Assembly (NCBI RefSeq): GCF_041146795.1
Contig: NC_135178.1
Span: 806,001-870,000 of the forward strand
Direction of reading: 5' to 3'
Origin: Maylandia zebra
Lineage: Eukaryota; Chordata; Actinopteri; Cichliformes; Cichlidae
Length of the DNA stretch: 64,000 nt
Shown here: positions 1 to 10,791 of the stretch, piece after piece
How positions within the stretch are numbered: position 1 is the stretch's first letter
Layout: every line of letters begins with the position of its first letter
Translations under genes and position numbers: made by a program
The notes under the pieces: generated by a model
Seen by the model: only the letters and a program-made list of their open reading frames with translations
The model's database searches: none
What the model was told of the DNA's origin: nothing

Positions 1-1595
1 ATGTCGGCGGCCTCAGCCATGAACACAGTCCCTGGTGAAATGTAGATGACCTCACCTGGCAACATACACCCTGATTAAAGGTAGTTGGTCTCAGCCAGTG
101 GCACAGGCCCTGGTGTGGTGATGATGGCCTCACAGGAAGCACTGGCAGTGGTGTAATGTGGATCACCTCAGCCAACAACACTGGCCCTGGTGAAATGTGG
201 ATGGTATCGGCAAGCATCACAGGCCCTGGTGTATTATGGATGTCATCAGCAAGCAACACAGGCCCTGGTGTAATGTGGATGGCATCAGCCAGTGTCACAG
301 GCCCTGGTGTAATGTGAATGGCCTCAGCCAGCACCACAGGCCCCGGTGTGGTGGTGGTGATGGCCTCACAGGAAGCACTGTCAGTGGTGTAATGTGGATT
401 CCGTCAGCCAACAACACTGGCCCTTGTGTATTGTGGATGTCATCAGCCAGCAACAGAAGCCTTGGTGAAATGTGGATGGTTTCGGACAGCACCACCAGCC
501 CTGGTGTAGTGTGGATGGCATCAGCCAGTAGCAGGGGCCTTTGTGTATTGTGGACGGGATCAGCCAGCAACACACGCCCTGGTGAAATGTTGGTGGCCTC
601 AGCCATGAACACAGGCCCTGGGGAAATGTAGATGGCCTCAGCTGGCAACATACACCCTGGTGAAACGTAGTTGGCCTCAGCCAGTAGCACCGGCCCTGTT
701 GTAATGTGAAGAGCCTCATCTAATAACACTGGCCCTGGTGAAATATGGATGGTATTGGTCAGCACCACACAACCTTGTGTAATGTGGATGGCATCTACGA
801 GCAGCAAAAGCCCTGGTGTGGTGAAGATGGACTCCCAGGAAGCAATGGCCCTGGTTTAATGTGGATGGTATAATCCAGCATCACAGGCTCTGGTGTAATG
901 TGGATGGCCTCAGCCAGCACCACAGGCTCTGGTGTGGTGATGATGGCCTCACAGGAAGCACTGGCCGTGATGTAATGTGGATGGTATAATCCAGCATCAC
1001 AGGCCCTGGTGTAATGTGTATGGCCTCAGCCAACAACAGTGACCTTGGTGAAATGTGGATGGTATTGGCAAGCACCAAAGGCCCTGGTGTAATGTCAATG
1101 TTCTCAGCCAGTAGCACAGGCCCTTGTGTATTGTGGATCGCATCAGCCAGCAACACAAGCCCTGGTGAAATGTGGATGGTATCAACGAGTAGCACAGGCC
1201 CTGGTGAAATGTAGTTGGCCTCACAGGGAGCACCGGCCGTAGTGAAATGTGGATGGCATCAGCAACTAGCAGAGGCCCTTGTTCATTGTGGATAGCAACA
1301 GCCAGCAACACACTCCCTTGTGTATTGTGGATGGCCACAGCTAGCAACACAGGCCCTGGTGAAATGTAGATGGCCTCAGCCAGCAACATACGCCCTGGTA
1401 AAATTTAGCTGGCCTCAGCCAGTAGCACAGGCCCTGGTATAATGTGGATGGTATCAGCAGGCAAAGCAGGCTCTGGTGAAATGTAGATGTCCTCAGAAGG
1501 CATGACAAGCACTGGTGAATTGTAGTTGCCCTCAGCCAGTAGCACAGGCCCTGTTATAATGTGGATGGCCTCATCTAACAATACAATCATGTGCA
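1..1595. repeat. 39-bp minisatellite, about 41 diverged units
   Basis: Back-to-back units of about 39 bp share the core GGCCCTGGTGAAATGTGG followed by ATGGC/TATCAGCCAGCA-like sequence. A variant unit with CACAGGAAGCACTGGC recurs near 131, 367 and 949, with weaker versions near 833 and 1228, so there is some higher-order structure. Because 39 is 13 codons, several overlapping frames on both strands stay open for 100-170 codons. The minus-strand reading is a 13-residue repeat such as AIHISPGPVLLAE. The frames change along the array and none has splice sites or a start that stands out, so I read it as non-coding satellite rather than a repetitive protein exon. Confidence 0.9.
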
Positions 1596-3176
1596 TGATA
1601 TCGGCGCATGTAACAGTGAGAAACGCACTGTCTGTAGTGCTGATCTGATAGCACTACAGACTGATCTGTAGTCTTTATAAACAGTGATTAAGGGTTTCTT
1701 GGGGACTGGGATAATTGAATATCTTACACTGCGTTAAAAGGAAGTTTTCTCTTTTTGAGCACATCTTTGAATGGCATGAACAAGACAGCTGATGGCATCT
1801 ATATTGTTTATCCAGCAGATCAAATATAACAACACATGGTTTAGATTTCATCTTTTTTATTTCAAGGAGCTTTGTTTCATACAAAATGTATAATGTAGAA
1901 ACAACAACAGAATTCAAAGTCTGGTCAACAAACATAAATTCACGCAAACAAACATTTCACTGAATCCCAAGACCCAAAGAAAGGAATGTTCCTCGTCTTC
2001 TGCAAGGAGTGGAACTACCAGTAATGTTCAATACTGTTTTTTCCAATAGAAATTTGTCTTTTCAACAAACCCCACAGTTTATATCAAATATTAAAAAGTA
2101 ACAACAAAAGGACACATGATATCTAAAAGTAAGTAAGTATATTACATGCACATACACTGTTAGAACATGCATACGTCTGTATTTTTTTCAAGAAGAAAAC
2201 CCACATTTACACCGTCAGTGTTATTCAGGAATAAAGCTGTTGGACTGCTTCTAATGTGTGGAGGCTGACTGGTCCAGACTTGGTCAAAGGTATATTTTTC
2301 TTTAATGTAATACAGACACAATACAGGTATTTTGAGATGTTTTTTTCTTTTTGGCATTATATGTTGAAACTGTTAAAATAATGATTGTATCTGCAAAAGC
2401 ATATGTCTTACACTAAAAGAATGACTTTGACAGTGTTTATTTACGAAAACCTGTTATGGTGACCTAACAGGACACACCTCATCCCTCTTGGAACTATGGG
2501 ATCTACATTTGACACAGTTAAAGTGTAAAGGTAAATGTTATGCATGCAAATATTCATACAAAGTTGCTACAATTTTAAATATTCTTGTTTAGTCTTTGTG
2601 CCTTTATGCATTTTAAATCTTTTTTGTTTGTGTTTCACTTTTTTTCATAGCATTTTTTATAAAATATTTGGTCACAATCATGCTGAAGCCTAAATCTGAA
2701 GAGACCAGCGTGTAATGCTACAGGATGGATGGAGAAACCAGTTTTTCTTGTTGCATAGCCCTACTCAACTGTCTTTAGCTTGTGTCAGGCCCCTGTAGTG
2801 TGTGTTGCTGTGGTTAAACAAACCCCCTGGCTGTTCCCTCCTAACAGCTGAAGGGACAAAGTCTCTCTTCCTCTACTAGTCAGTCAGGTGCTTCAGAGTT
2901 TAACATCTTGTCCTTCATGTAAAAGCACATCAATAGGCATTTCATCAGAGACAATCCACCAAGTTGCATAAAACAGAGATTGCTTGTGTGTAAGTCAGCC
3001 TGCATATGAAATTCAGAGCAAAGTGCAGTGCAGTGTACCATCTGTGGTGACTGGCTGGGGATGTTACTGAACCTGTCCCTGAGCCCGGGTCTGCTGGAGC
3101 TTTCTTCCTATTAAATGAATTGGTTAAATGCAGAGGACAAAATATCTCACGCATGGGGTTTGGAAATAAACTATGT
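1596..3176. other. AT-rich stretch without a recognised gene
   Basis: I see no conserved coding segment on either strand. The only local structure is an 11-bp inverted repeat (1631-1641 against 1650-1660, TCTGTAGTGCT) just past the minisatellite. The short ORFs here have no recognisable composition or splice context. Confidence 0.6.
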
Positions 3177-3180
3177 TTAA

Positions 3181-3461
3181 CCTCGTAGGGCCTGGTGTCC
3201 ACATATGTGGACATTACATTTTGGGTTGTCTAGACCACAAAACTAAATTTTGCTCCACAAGGGCCTGAACTCTTACAAGGATACTGCCACTGTTCTGTCA
3301 AAATTTAAAACAAATGTCCTCATATGTGGATATCCAGCTCTGCGAGAGAGAAAAAAGTCAGGCAAAAAGATAATTCTTTGTTTTGCATCAGGTCCCAATC
3401 ACCCCAAATAGCAAAGTTAAATTAAAAATGCATGCCATGAAAGAGTTTGGGTCTTAGGAGG
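3181..3461. mobile_element. piggyBac-type MITE (281 bp)
   Basis: The element is flanked by TTAA on both sides (3177-3180 and 3462-3465), the target duplication of piggyBac elements. The ends are imperfect inverted repeats starting CCTCGTAGG on the left and ending CTTAGGAGG on the right. The interior has the fish-type GTCCACATATGTGGAC palindrome and no ORF, so it is non-autonomous. Kolobok also uses TTAA, but the CCT... termini favour piggyBac. Confidence 0.7.
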
Positions 3462-3850
3462 TTAATTGCACACTAATATGTTACTATCAATGTGGAAGTA
3501 TTGTTAGTTTGATACAGATTCTACTTGAATATTTCAAAATAAGTGTTCTTTTGAATCTGGCATTTTTGGGTTATGATAGTATTATTCAGTGGTCAGGTGG
3601 ATCTGTTGCCTGGTTACAATCCTCTCACTGTGTTTTGTACAAGCCAACTAGTCAACAATCTGCAAGCTCTGGGTACAACCCTGAAATGAAATACAAGATT
3701 TATATGTGTAAGCAGCATACTTTCAAAGATTATGAATGATTTGGAAGTCACCAGACTTTTGCATATGCATCAATATAGCAACACTAGCCTTTTTAAGATT
3801 GTGATTAAAAGCAAGGCCATAGGAAGTAGAGGTACTGGGGATGCTGCAAC

Positions 3851-4212
3851 AAAGGCTACGTTCACACTGCAGGTGAAAGAGCATCAAATGCGACTTTTTT
3901 GACCCTATGCGACCCATATCCGATCATGGTATGACAGTTTAAACAGCACAAATCCGATATTTTCAAATCCGACCTAGTCCACTTTCATATGTGGTACTGA
4001 ATCCGATACATATCTGATGTTTTAGAAAGCGACTGCTGTTTGAATGGGCATGTCACATTAAATCCATCTTTTACGTCACTGACAAAAGACAGATGCCGGA
4101 CAGTGCAAAACGAGACAAACGAGAAAGCATGGCGGTGAGAAACGAGAAAGCGATAACTTATCATTAAGCAATAACTTAATGATAAGTTATTGCTTATCAT
4201 TAAGCAATAACT
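3851..4212. repeat. Truncated DNA-transposon fragment with a strong hairpin
   Basis: It begins AAAGGCTACGTTCACACTGCAGG, a common type of fish DNA-transposon end, and runs through CCGATCATG/CAAATCCGA repeats. No matching opposite terminus is present, so it is truncated. At its right side a perfect 15-bp stem (4154-4168 against 4175-4189) encloses a 6-nt loop, and part of the motif repeats again to 4212. Superfamily not determined. Confidence 0.5.
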
Positions 4213-4291
4213 TCACATTTGCTGCAAAAGGGTACTTGACTATGTTGTATGCTGTGCAAATTTGACTTTTGGGCTAGACAAAAATATTGAG

Positions 4292-5243
4292 CAGTGTTGG
4301 TCAAGTTACTTGAAAAAAGTAATCCGTATCTAATTACTGATTACTTCCCCCAAAAAGTAATCCCGTTACTTTACTGATTACTTATTTTCAAAAGTAATTA
4401 ATTACTTAGTTACTTAGTTACTTTTTAAAAACACAATTTACAACCTGAAGAGGTGATAAAGCGATAGATCTTTCAGCCCAATTCTACTTTTTCTACATAA
4501 TCCATCATACAAAATGTAATCAAATGGAAAAGTCTCTTTTTTTTAACTTGTTTTATCAATTTTAATCTTAACTTTATGCATCAAGCAAAGATTTAATTAT
4601 ACGCAACATTCTCTGACTTGAATAAATTAGTTTAACATTTAAACCTATTTTCTACACATTCCAGCACATAAAATAAAGTATTTTTTGTGTTTACACTCAC
4701 TCTTTCAAATAGATGCAAGTAAAACACAGCAGAAAATAAATAAAGTCAAAGACTCAGTGGTCCTGTTGCTCTATTTTCACCTGTAAAGCAGGACTGCGGT
4801 AGGCGGAGGTTTACCCTGGTGCAGGTGTGCCGCGGTCAGTGGAAGAATCCGCGAGTTTCTCTGTGAGTTTCCCATTACGTCGTAGCGCACTCGGTGCTTG
4901 CTTGGAAGTTTTTCGCTGTAAAAAGAAGTTTTCTTCCCACGCACGATGGACGCTAATGTTTTTGTCACTTTTTATGGAATCAAACTCAAAGTAAGGTCAG
5001 TACTTCCACGCTTTAAACGCTGCACGCTCATACTCTCTCCCACAATCGATATGTGATCCATTGTTGATCTGCACACAGCTGTTGTCACTAACGGCGCACT
5101 TGCTTACGTCACTGTCATGAGACATTCTCGCAAAAAATCACGGTTTTAGTAACGCAGCATTACTACGGGAAAGTAACGGTAATCTAATCACCGTTTTTGC
5201 AATAGTAATCCCTTACTTTACTCGTTACTTGAAAAAAGTAATC
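4292..5243. mobile_element. Non-autonomous hAT-like element, copy 1 (runs into the gap)
   Basis: It starts CAGTGTTGGTCAAGTTACTTG and carries many AGTAAT/ATTAC motifs at the ends. A second copy in the opposite orientation lies at 54516-55730, where an 8-bp target duplication supports the hAT assignment. The interior of both copies shares the ACCTGCACCAGGGTAAACC block and a short frame around 4777-4968 (minus) that may be a relic of a transposase exon. The far end is lost in the assembly gap. Confidence 0.7.
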
Positions 5244-5343
5244 NNNNNNNNNNNNNNNNNNNNNNNNNNNNNNNNNNNNNNNNNNNNNNNNNNNNNNNNN
5301 NNNNNNNNNNNNNNNNNNNNNNNNNNNNNNNNNNNNNNNNNNN
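5244..5343. other. Assembly gap (100 N)
   Basis: One hundred undetermined bases. The gap interrupts both the hAT-like element on its left and the long minus-strand frame on its right, so neither can be closed from this window. Confidence 0.99.
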
Positions 5344-6803
5344 GTTATACTGTCCCAGGAAGCATGATTCTTAAGGCCAAGACATGATTCATGAACCCAC
5401 ATAAAACAACCAGGACTATGTGCAGATGATTTTAACATAATAATTTGGCAGTCACATAGGAAATAACTACGCTTATTGGAGTCTAAGCCCCCCGTAGGCG
5501 AGACTGAGTTAAGGGGGGGTTCAGCCACACACACTAATCGGCTGTGGAAGGCTAGTGAGTGGAATGCACATGGACCTGGCTTTGCACAGAAAACATAGTG
5601 GACTGGCTCTGAGCCATCCGGCTGAATTGTCTTTAGATCGGCCAGTTCATTAACTGCTGTCAAAAGGTCCTGGCCCAGGGGTGCAGTTAAAGGGCTAGCT
5701 GGGTTGTAATGGCTAGCATGGCGCTCCCCCCCGACAGCCTTTGAAACATGAAATTCAGCCTTGTCATTGGATAATGCGGGAGCATAACTTAAACAGTCCT
5801 TCAGTGTTGTATTAACGGAAATTGCAATGTCATTCACAGACATAGGGAAACCTGGCAGACCCATAATAATCGTCCCGGCCCGATGGACTGGTGTAGAAAA
5901 GCAGTCGCTGATGTCGGGCTCCAAAGCACTCACTCTGGTCAAACCATCAGCAGAGTGAGGAACATGGGGACCGATCAGCACAGGATCATAACAGACATTT
6001 TCATGATCAACACTGGACATTTCTTCTTTCGCTGGTCTAGTTATATAAACAGAACATTTGTTATTTGACTCGGGAACAAAGTAAACTGACTCGGAAATGG
6101 GGGTGCTAGCCAAGGGCAATACAGTCTTACTACTGGTCAGATCAGAAGCTTTCTCACTTGATTTGCGGTTAACAGACAGCAGGGGCTGAGACACGGTCTT
6201 AAATAAGGCCCCAAATGCCCTAGCGGTCTTAAAAGAAGCCCTCTCAGTGGAAGATGGAGGTTCTGGGTGTGCAGAATCATTAGTACATCCTTTTTCGCTA
6301 ATGTCCCCCTCATCCTGCTCATACGTAATACCAGGGTTTAACAGTACATCACTTGGTTTAATTCTCAGGACTGAAGAGTCTATGGTCGGTTTGGCAGTGT
6401 CGGTTTCACAGTTCGGTGATGGCAGTGTGTCTTCCCCAAGAATAGCGTGCCCAACACCAGAAAGTTTAGCTTTGTTGTCAAAACACAACGTGGGCACAGG
6501 ATTAACACCTTCAACATTAGCAGTCAGAGGCATGGAAAAGGCAGCTTCTTCACTGGCCCCCGAGAAAACAGACCGTGATGAGGTGCATGGGGGGGTGACA
6601 GAGTTAACAGTACAGGTAAATTGTGTCTCCATCTCCGAGACCTTAATTGTCTTTCCAAGGCCCTCGCCCTCACTACATCCAGGGCGTTTCAGTGGCAACA
6701 GAACGTTATCACTAACCTCTGAGTGCCATGTAGAGCGACGCCGACGCCGCTTCCTCCTCGGAGCGGCCGCGAGCGCGGCAGCGTTAACTGTTGGGATCGA
6801 GTC
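5344..6803 (-). CDS. Long unassigned reading frame, probably a mobile-element protein
   Basis: The minus strand is open for about 486 codons from just after a TAA at 6804-6806 to the gap, where the end is unknown. No ATG opens the frame; the first in-frame Met lies about 50 codons in. The N-terminus is an Ala-rich stretch followed by a basic run (PRRKRRRRRS). The middle is rich in Ser, Thr and Pro without a domain I recognise. Near the gap a Cys/His group (CDCQ...GCF-WVHESC) loosely resembles a zinc-binding PHD-like pattern. It lies next to retroelement tails, so an ORF1-like or other mobile-element protein is possible, but I cannot name it. It could also be the 3' coding part of a host exon. 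Confidence 0.45.
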
Positions 6804-7116
6804 TTACAGGATGTGCACACAACTTCAGCAAATCAAAGAATATATTTTGTCTCTCATTTCCTGTTTATATATGTATATATTTTTGCAGTTAATAGCCTAT
6901 CATGTGTCTGCGCATCTTAGGGCCATAAATGTAAACATGGCAAACAAGGATGTATTCACTATTCCAACGGATGCTTCAATTGTTTGTATAGATTTTGGAT
7001 TAATTTGTAATGTAATTAATGTAAATGAATGTAACTATGTAAAAATCGTGTTTCTGTTCTGTGTCCTGTTCTGTTTGTATATGTGTGTGTGTGTTTTCTT
7101 TTTTTTGTGCTGCTGA

Positions 7117-7174
7117 TACAACCAAATTTCCCCTTGTGGGACAATTAAAGGATTATTCTATTCTATTCTATTCT
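7117..7174 (+). repeat. LINE 3' tail
   Basis: The segment AATTTCCCCTTGTGGGAC followed by AATTAAAGG and TTCTA pentamers is a common 3' end of fish non-LTR retrotransposons. A nearly identical tail lies at 25850-25900. No reverse transcriptase sequence is attached here. Confidence 0.65.
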
Positions 7175-7308
7175 CATTGATATCATGTCTACCCAGAAAT
7201 CTCAAGTTCATCATTTTGCGCTTCCACAATTATTTGAATAAAAAATTAAAAGAGAAGGAATGTTAAAATGAATATTTATTAGATTTTCAAAACAGTTAAT
7301 TATGGTAC

Positions 7309-7543
7309 AGGGCTAGATTCTAATGAACAGTCTCTACTTTATAATAAAAAACAAACAGAATAATTATTTTATATACCTGTGTATATACATTTACACAAAG
7401 GTCTTCATCTTAATATATACTTTATAATAAAAATAAAAGCATACACAATGGAAAATGGCAAAATTACCCTGAATTGGGCATAATGGACACCAACTAGAAT
7501 TTGTAAACTGGCAAACTTTTCATTTATGTTGCTGTCACTTAAG
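7309..7543. repeat. Left arm of a 235-bp inverted repeat
   Basis: The reverse complement recurs at 8964-9312. Removing a 102-bp insertion and its 12-bp duplication from the right arm leaves exactly 235 bp there too, with about six mismatches by eye. This arm lies downstream of the OB-fold gene's stop codon. Confidence 0.88.
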
Positions 7544-7689
7544 CATTTAACTATGTGTGATTAATTAAAGATTATAAATACACAGAAAATATTAACTTCA
7601 TTGTTTTTAATTTATAAAATATAACATTTTATATTTTTGAACAAACAAACAAGTAACAAACAAAGGAACAAATCAATACATTTTTTAAA

Positions 7690-8188
7690 TTATTCACAGT
7701 GTTTTTTTTTAATCTGCATAATTTGCTTCCCCTTAATTTGAACTTTTACCCTGACCACTGCCTCCTCAAGTTCATCGTCAAATGGTGTCCAGAGCTCACT
7801 GTTGATGAAGAGGCTCTGCCCATCATCCAGAAGAACCTCAAGCTGGTTCGGCTCGTCACTCATGGCCACACCAACGATGAGGACCTCCTCTCTGTCCTCT
7901 ACTTTTGTCTGTTGACAAAGCATAAGCACATATTTAGCCCTGCAAACATTCCCTTTTTTTTAATCCAAAAAGAAAATCTATGGTCATCATGTGGTTTCAG
8001 TAAGTCACCAAGACATACACATTGTGTTTATACGTTTATATGTATGTGTTACATTATGCATTATATGATGCATGATCAATCATGCAGGTAATTAAATCCC
8101 AAAGACGTCTTGGGATTATGTTTATCTGGACATCTATATATGTGTGTGTGTGTGCGTGTGTGTGTGTGTGTGTGTGTATAAGATAATA

Positions 8189-8221
<33 letters not shown>

Positions 8222-9990
8222 TATAGATATATATATATAATTTCATATTTTGACCCAGACTGAAAGAATATGTAGTTACATTTCAAAACCTAGTTCTACA
8301 CATTTGTTGATAAGACAATGCTGTGAAATATTGGTACAAAGGTTTAGCTTCTTCATACCTGAACCTTCGTATAAGTAGTGCTGTGCAGCTGTGGCCCATA
8401 TGCGGTGTGGTTCAGCTTCATGTGGGAGAGGTTAATCTGGTCTCCCACATTAAAGGTGTGAATTCCTGCCTCCCTCCAGAGGCAGACTGAGATAGTATAA
8501 CCATCCTGAAATCACAAATATGACAGAATTATAGATTTATTAATTAAATAATCCAAAATCCAGTAACTAGAAAAAGAAAGCCCACAGCCTCATACACTCT
8601 GCTCATGTACCAGCAATGTTAAATTTGTCACATTAGTTTAACGAATTTCAATATAAAACTAAAATTGCATCATTACCTCCTTTAGCTGGAGATTTCGCAA
8701 GGGAACGTGTTGTTTTCCCGACACTACATCCTTTACTGCAGAAAACTGAAAAGTAAATTGAAATAAAATATCAATAATAGTTAGTGTATTGATATGTGGT
8801 AGGTTTTTATTTCTTCAGTAAGATTTTTAGATTATATTATTGCTGTTATTAAGTATTCTTCATTGAACTTATCAGAAGCAGTTTATTAGGATGTTTTTCA
8901 TGATTATGAAACAGCTTGAAGGAAATCTTTCTACAAACAATACATTTGTAACTTAGTTGGATTCTTAAGTGACAGCAACATAAATGAAAAGTTTGCCAGT
9001 TTACAAATTCTAGTTGGTGTCCATTATGCCCAATTCAGGGTAATTTTGCCAGTTTCCATTGTATCTGCTTTTATTTTTATTATAAAGTATATATTAAGAT
9101 GTCTGTGAAGGTTCTCAGTCATCCAGGTCATCGTAGTCAAAGGAGCTTTCAAAGAAAAGCATCTGGACTTCTTTAAAGAAGAAGTCTTATTAAGTCTTCA
9201 TCTTATATTAAGATGAAGACCTTTGTATAAATTTATATACACAGGTATATAAAATAATTATTCTGTTTGTTTTTTATTATCAAGTAGAGACTGTTCATTA
9301 GAATCTAGCCCTTACAATACAAATGTATGTAGACACAATGCAAATTGGCTGCATAAATACCAGAAACGGTCTTTGGAAAATATTTTTTAAAAATTGTGCT
9401 TAACAATCTTAACAGAATTTAGTCTCTGCTTGACAGCAAAAATTATTTTTAACTGTAAAAAAATACACGCAATAATGGGTTATTTGGAAACCTAAAGCCA
9501 TGTAAATTCTGATGGAACCACAAATACTTACCTCCACCACCTCCCCTTGGACTGTGATGAGCCCGCCACTTGTGGAGCCCATCTTCAGAGGTGTCAGTGG
9601 AGCAGGAGGATGTAGAAGATGCTCTGCTTCGGTGAAACGATCCTCACTAACAGTTAGGTTTGCAGCCTTAAAAAATTGGGTTCGTGCAGTTATATTTATA
9701 TTGTATGGTGGGGCCGTGCCCCTGAGTTCATACCCCCTCATTATGTAGCATCCCCCCTGCTGGATTTTAGAGGAGAATTCCTCAAATATTGTGACCTTGG
9801 TCACAGTCTGGGTATCTGTGATGGCTGCCACAGTGTTCTTTTTGGTAATCAAGGGTGTAGCTGTCCCATCTTGGAAGTGCCAGCTAGTGACCCTCAGCTG
9901 GTCGCATGATCTTAACACTTTGAAATGTAGTGGGGGTGGCCGGAAATACGGTGTGTCAGGGCGAGTATTTAGAAGCTTCATCAAAGCCAT
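7690..9990 (-). CDS. OB-fold (RPA-like) protein, four coding exons
   Basis: CDS read as complement(join(7690..7908, 8359..8505, 8677..8745, 9532..9990)), 894 nt, 297 aa. Every junction is GT/AG and phase 0, and no stop interrupts it. The ATG (MALMKLLN) sits one base after an AG acceptor, so a 5' untranslated exon lies upstream. Exon 1 (153 codons) and exons 2-3 look like two beta-rich OB-fold units of the replication-protein-A type (VSVCLWREAG and the IQGEVVEV / VGDQINLSHMK strands). The last exon is acidic, then basic (KGKQIMQIKKKH). A single-stranded nucleic-acid-binding role is inference; I do not recognise a named gene. Exons 2-4 sit between the arms of an inverted repeat. Possible alternative: a domesticated Helitron-type RPA gene. 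Confidence 0.72.
8139..8240. repeat. TG and TA microsatellites
   Basis: A (TG)n run with few interruptions is followed by a (TA)n run with GATA variants. It lies in the last intron of the OB-fold gene. Confidence 0.95.
8964..9312. repeat. Right arm of the 235-bp inverted repeat, with an insertion
   Basis: Reverse complement of 7309-7543, in the intron between exons 1 and 2 of the OB-fold gene. The arm is interrupted at 9102-9203 by a Penelope-type fragment, so the inverted duplication came first. Confidence 0.88.
9102..9203. mobile_element. Penelope-like element end fragment (102 bp)
   Basis: It contains GTTCTCAGTCATCCAGGTCA and GGAGCTT...CTGGACTTCTT, the same terminal block seen in the Penelope pieces at 30232, 31080 and 46440. 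A 12-bp direct duplication flanks it (TATATTAAGATG at 9090-9101 and 9204-9215). The uninterrupted sister arm at 7309-7543 has only one copy, which proves the duplication. Confidence 0.8.
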
Positions 9991-10739
9991 TCTGAAAAAA
10001 AAGGCAACACAAAAAATATTAAGAAGTTAATACATTTCTGTTACAACCAAGGGTCATATAATATGGTAACACCTGTAGATTTTGTGCAGTCTCTTTGCTT
10101 TCTGATGTCAAACAAAAGTCAAAAATACCTTTCTGAGGTTCCCGCTTAAAAATGACAGGCCAAAAAACCCAGGCCTGTCTAAAAGTATTTTTCTGATATT
10201 AAATACAATTACAATGTTGGTTTTAAAATAAAGCTAACAGTTCTAAGATTTCATTGCCGGAAATGAGGCTTCATTTCCCGCAGGTCTGTCTAAGCAGCCC
10301 GCTGTTTTCCAGCCCGGGGTCAAATGTGGAGCAAGGGCGCCACCCGGTGGACAAATAAAAAAATTACAACTCTAAGGCCCGTACTGCAAAATGAAAATGA
10401 AAGTTAAACATCGACGATCCCTTTGACCGTAATTAATTTGCAGTGAAAAATAGCGTTTATAATGGGTTTCAATGGGGCACAAATCGACCACTAAGCCCAA
10501 TAGTGTAAGTTTGTCTGTAGCTTAGCCACTGAAGCTAATTGAAGGAAGTCAGACTTGAATTTTGAAATAAAATCATATCAAACTTTTTTTTTTGGAGAAT
10601 TTGGCTATAGTCCATTCAACACTGTGCAAATGGCATGTAATCAAAATTTGAAAATAGCCACAAATCGACCCAAGACCTTCCAGGGGTTTTAAATGCCTAA
10701 AATATTTGTTGTTTGTTGGAGATCCCCCCCCCCCCCCCT

Positions 10740-10791
<52 letters not shown>

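Noticed and set aside
295..1389. Long minus-strand frames in the minisatellite as a repetitive protein gene
   Set aside because: The frames overlap in different phases, also occur on the plus strand, and follow from a 39-bp unit with few stop triplets. No splice sites or start context supports coding.
6247..7116. 289-codon plus-strand frame
   Set aside because: It is the complement of the unassigned minus-strand frame and then runs into a LINE tail; low-complexity C-terminus, no domain.
10573..10785. Frame with (CV)n repeats
   Set aside because: It is translated CA microsatellite and poly-C.
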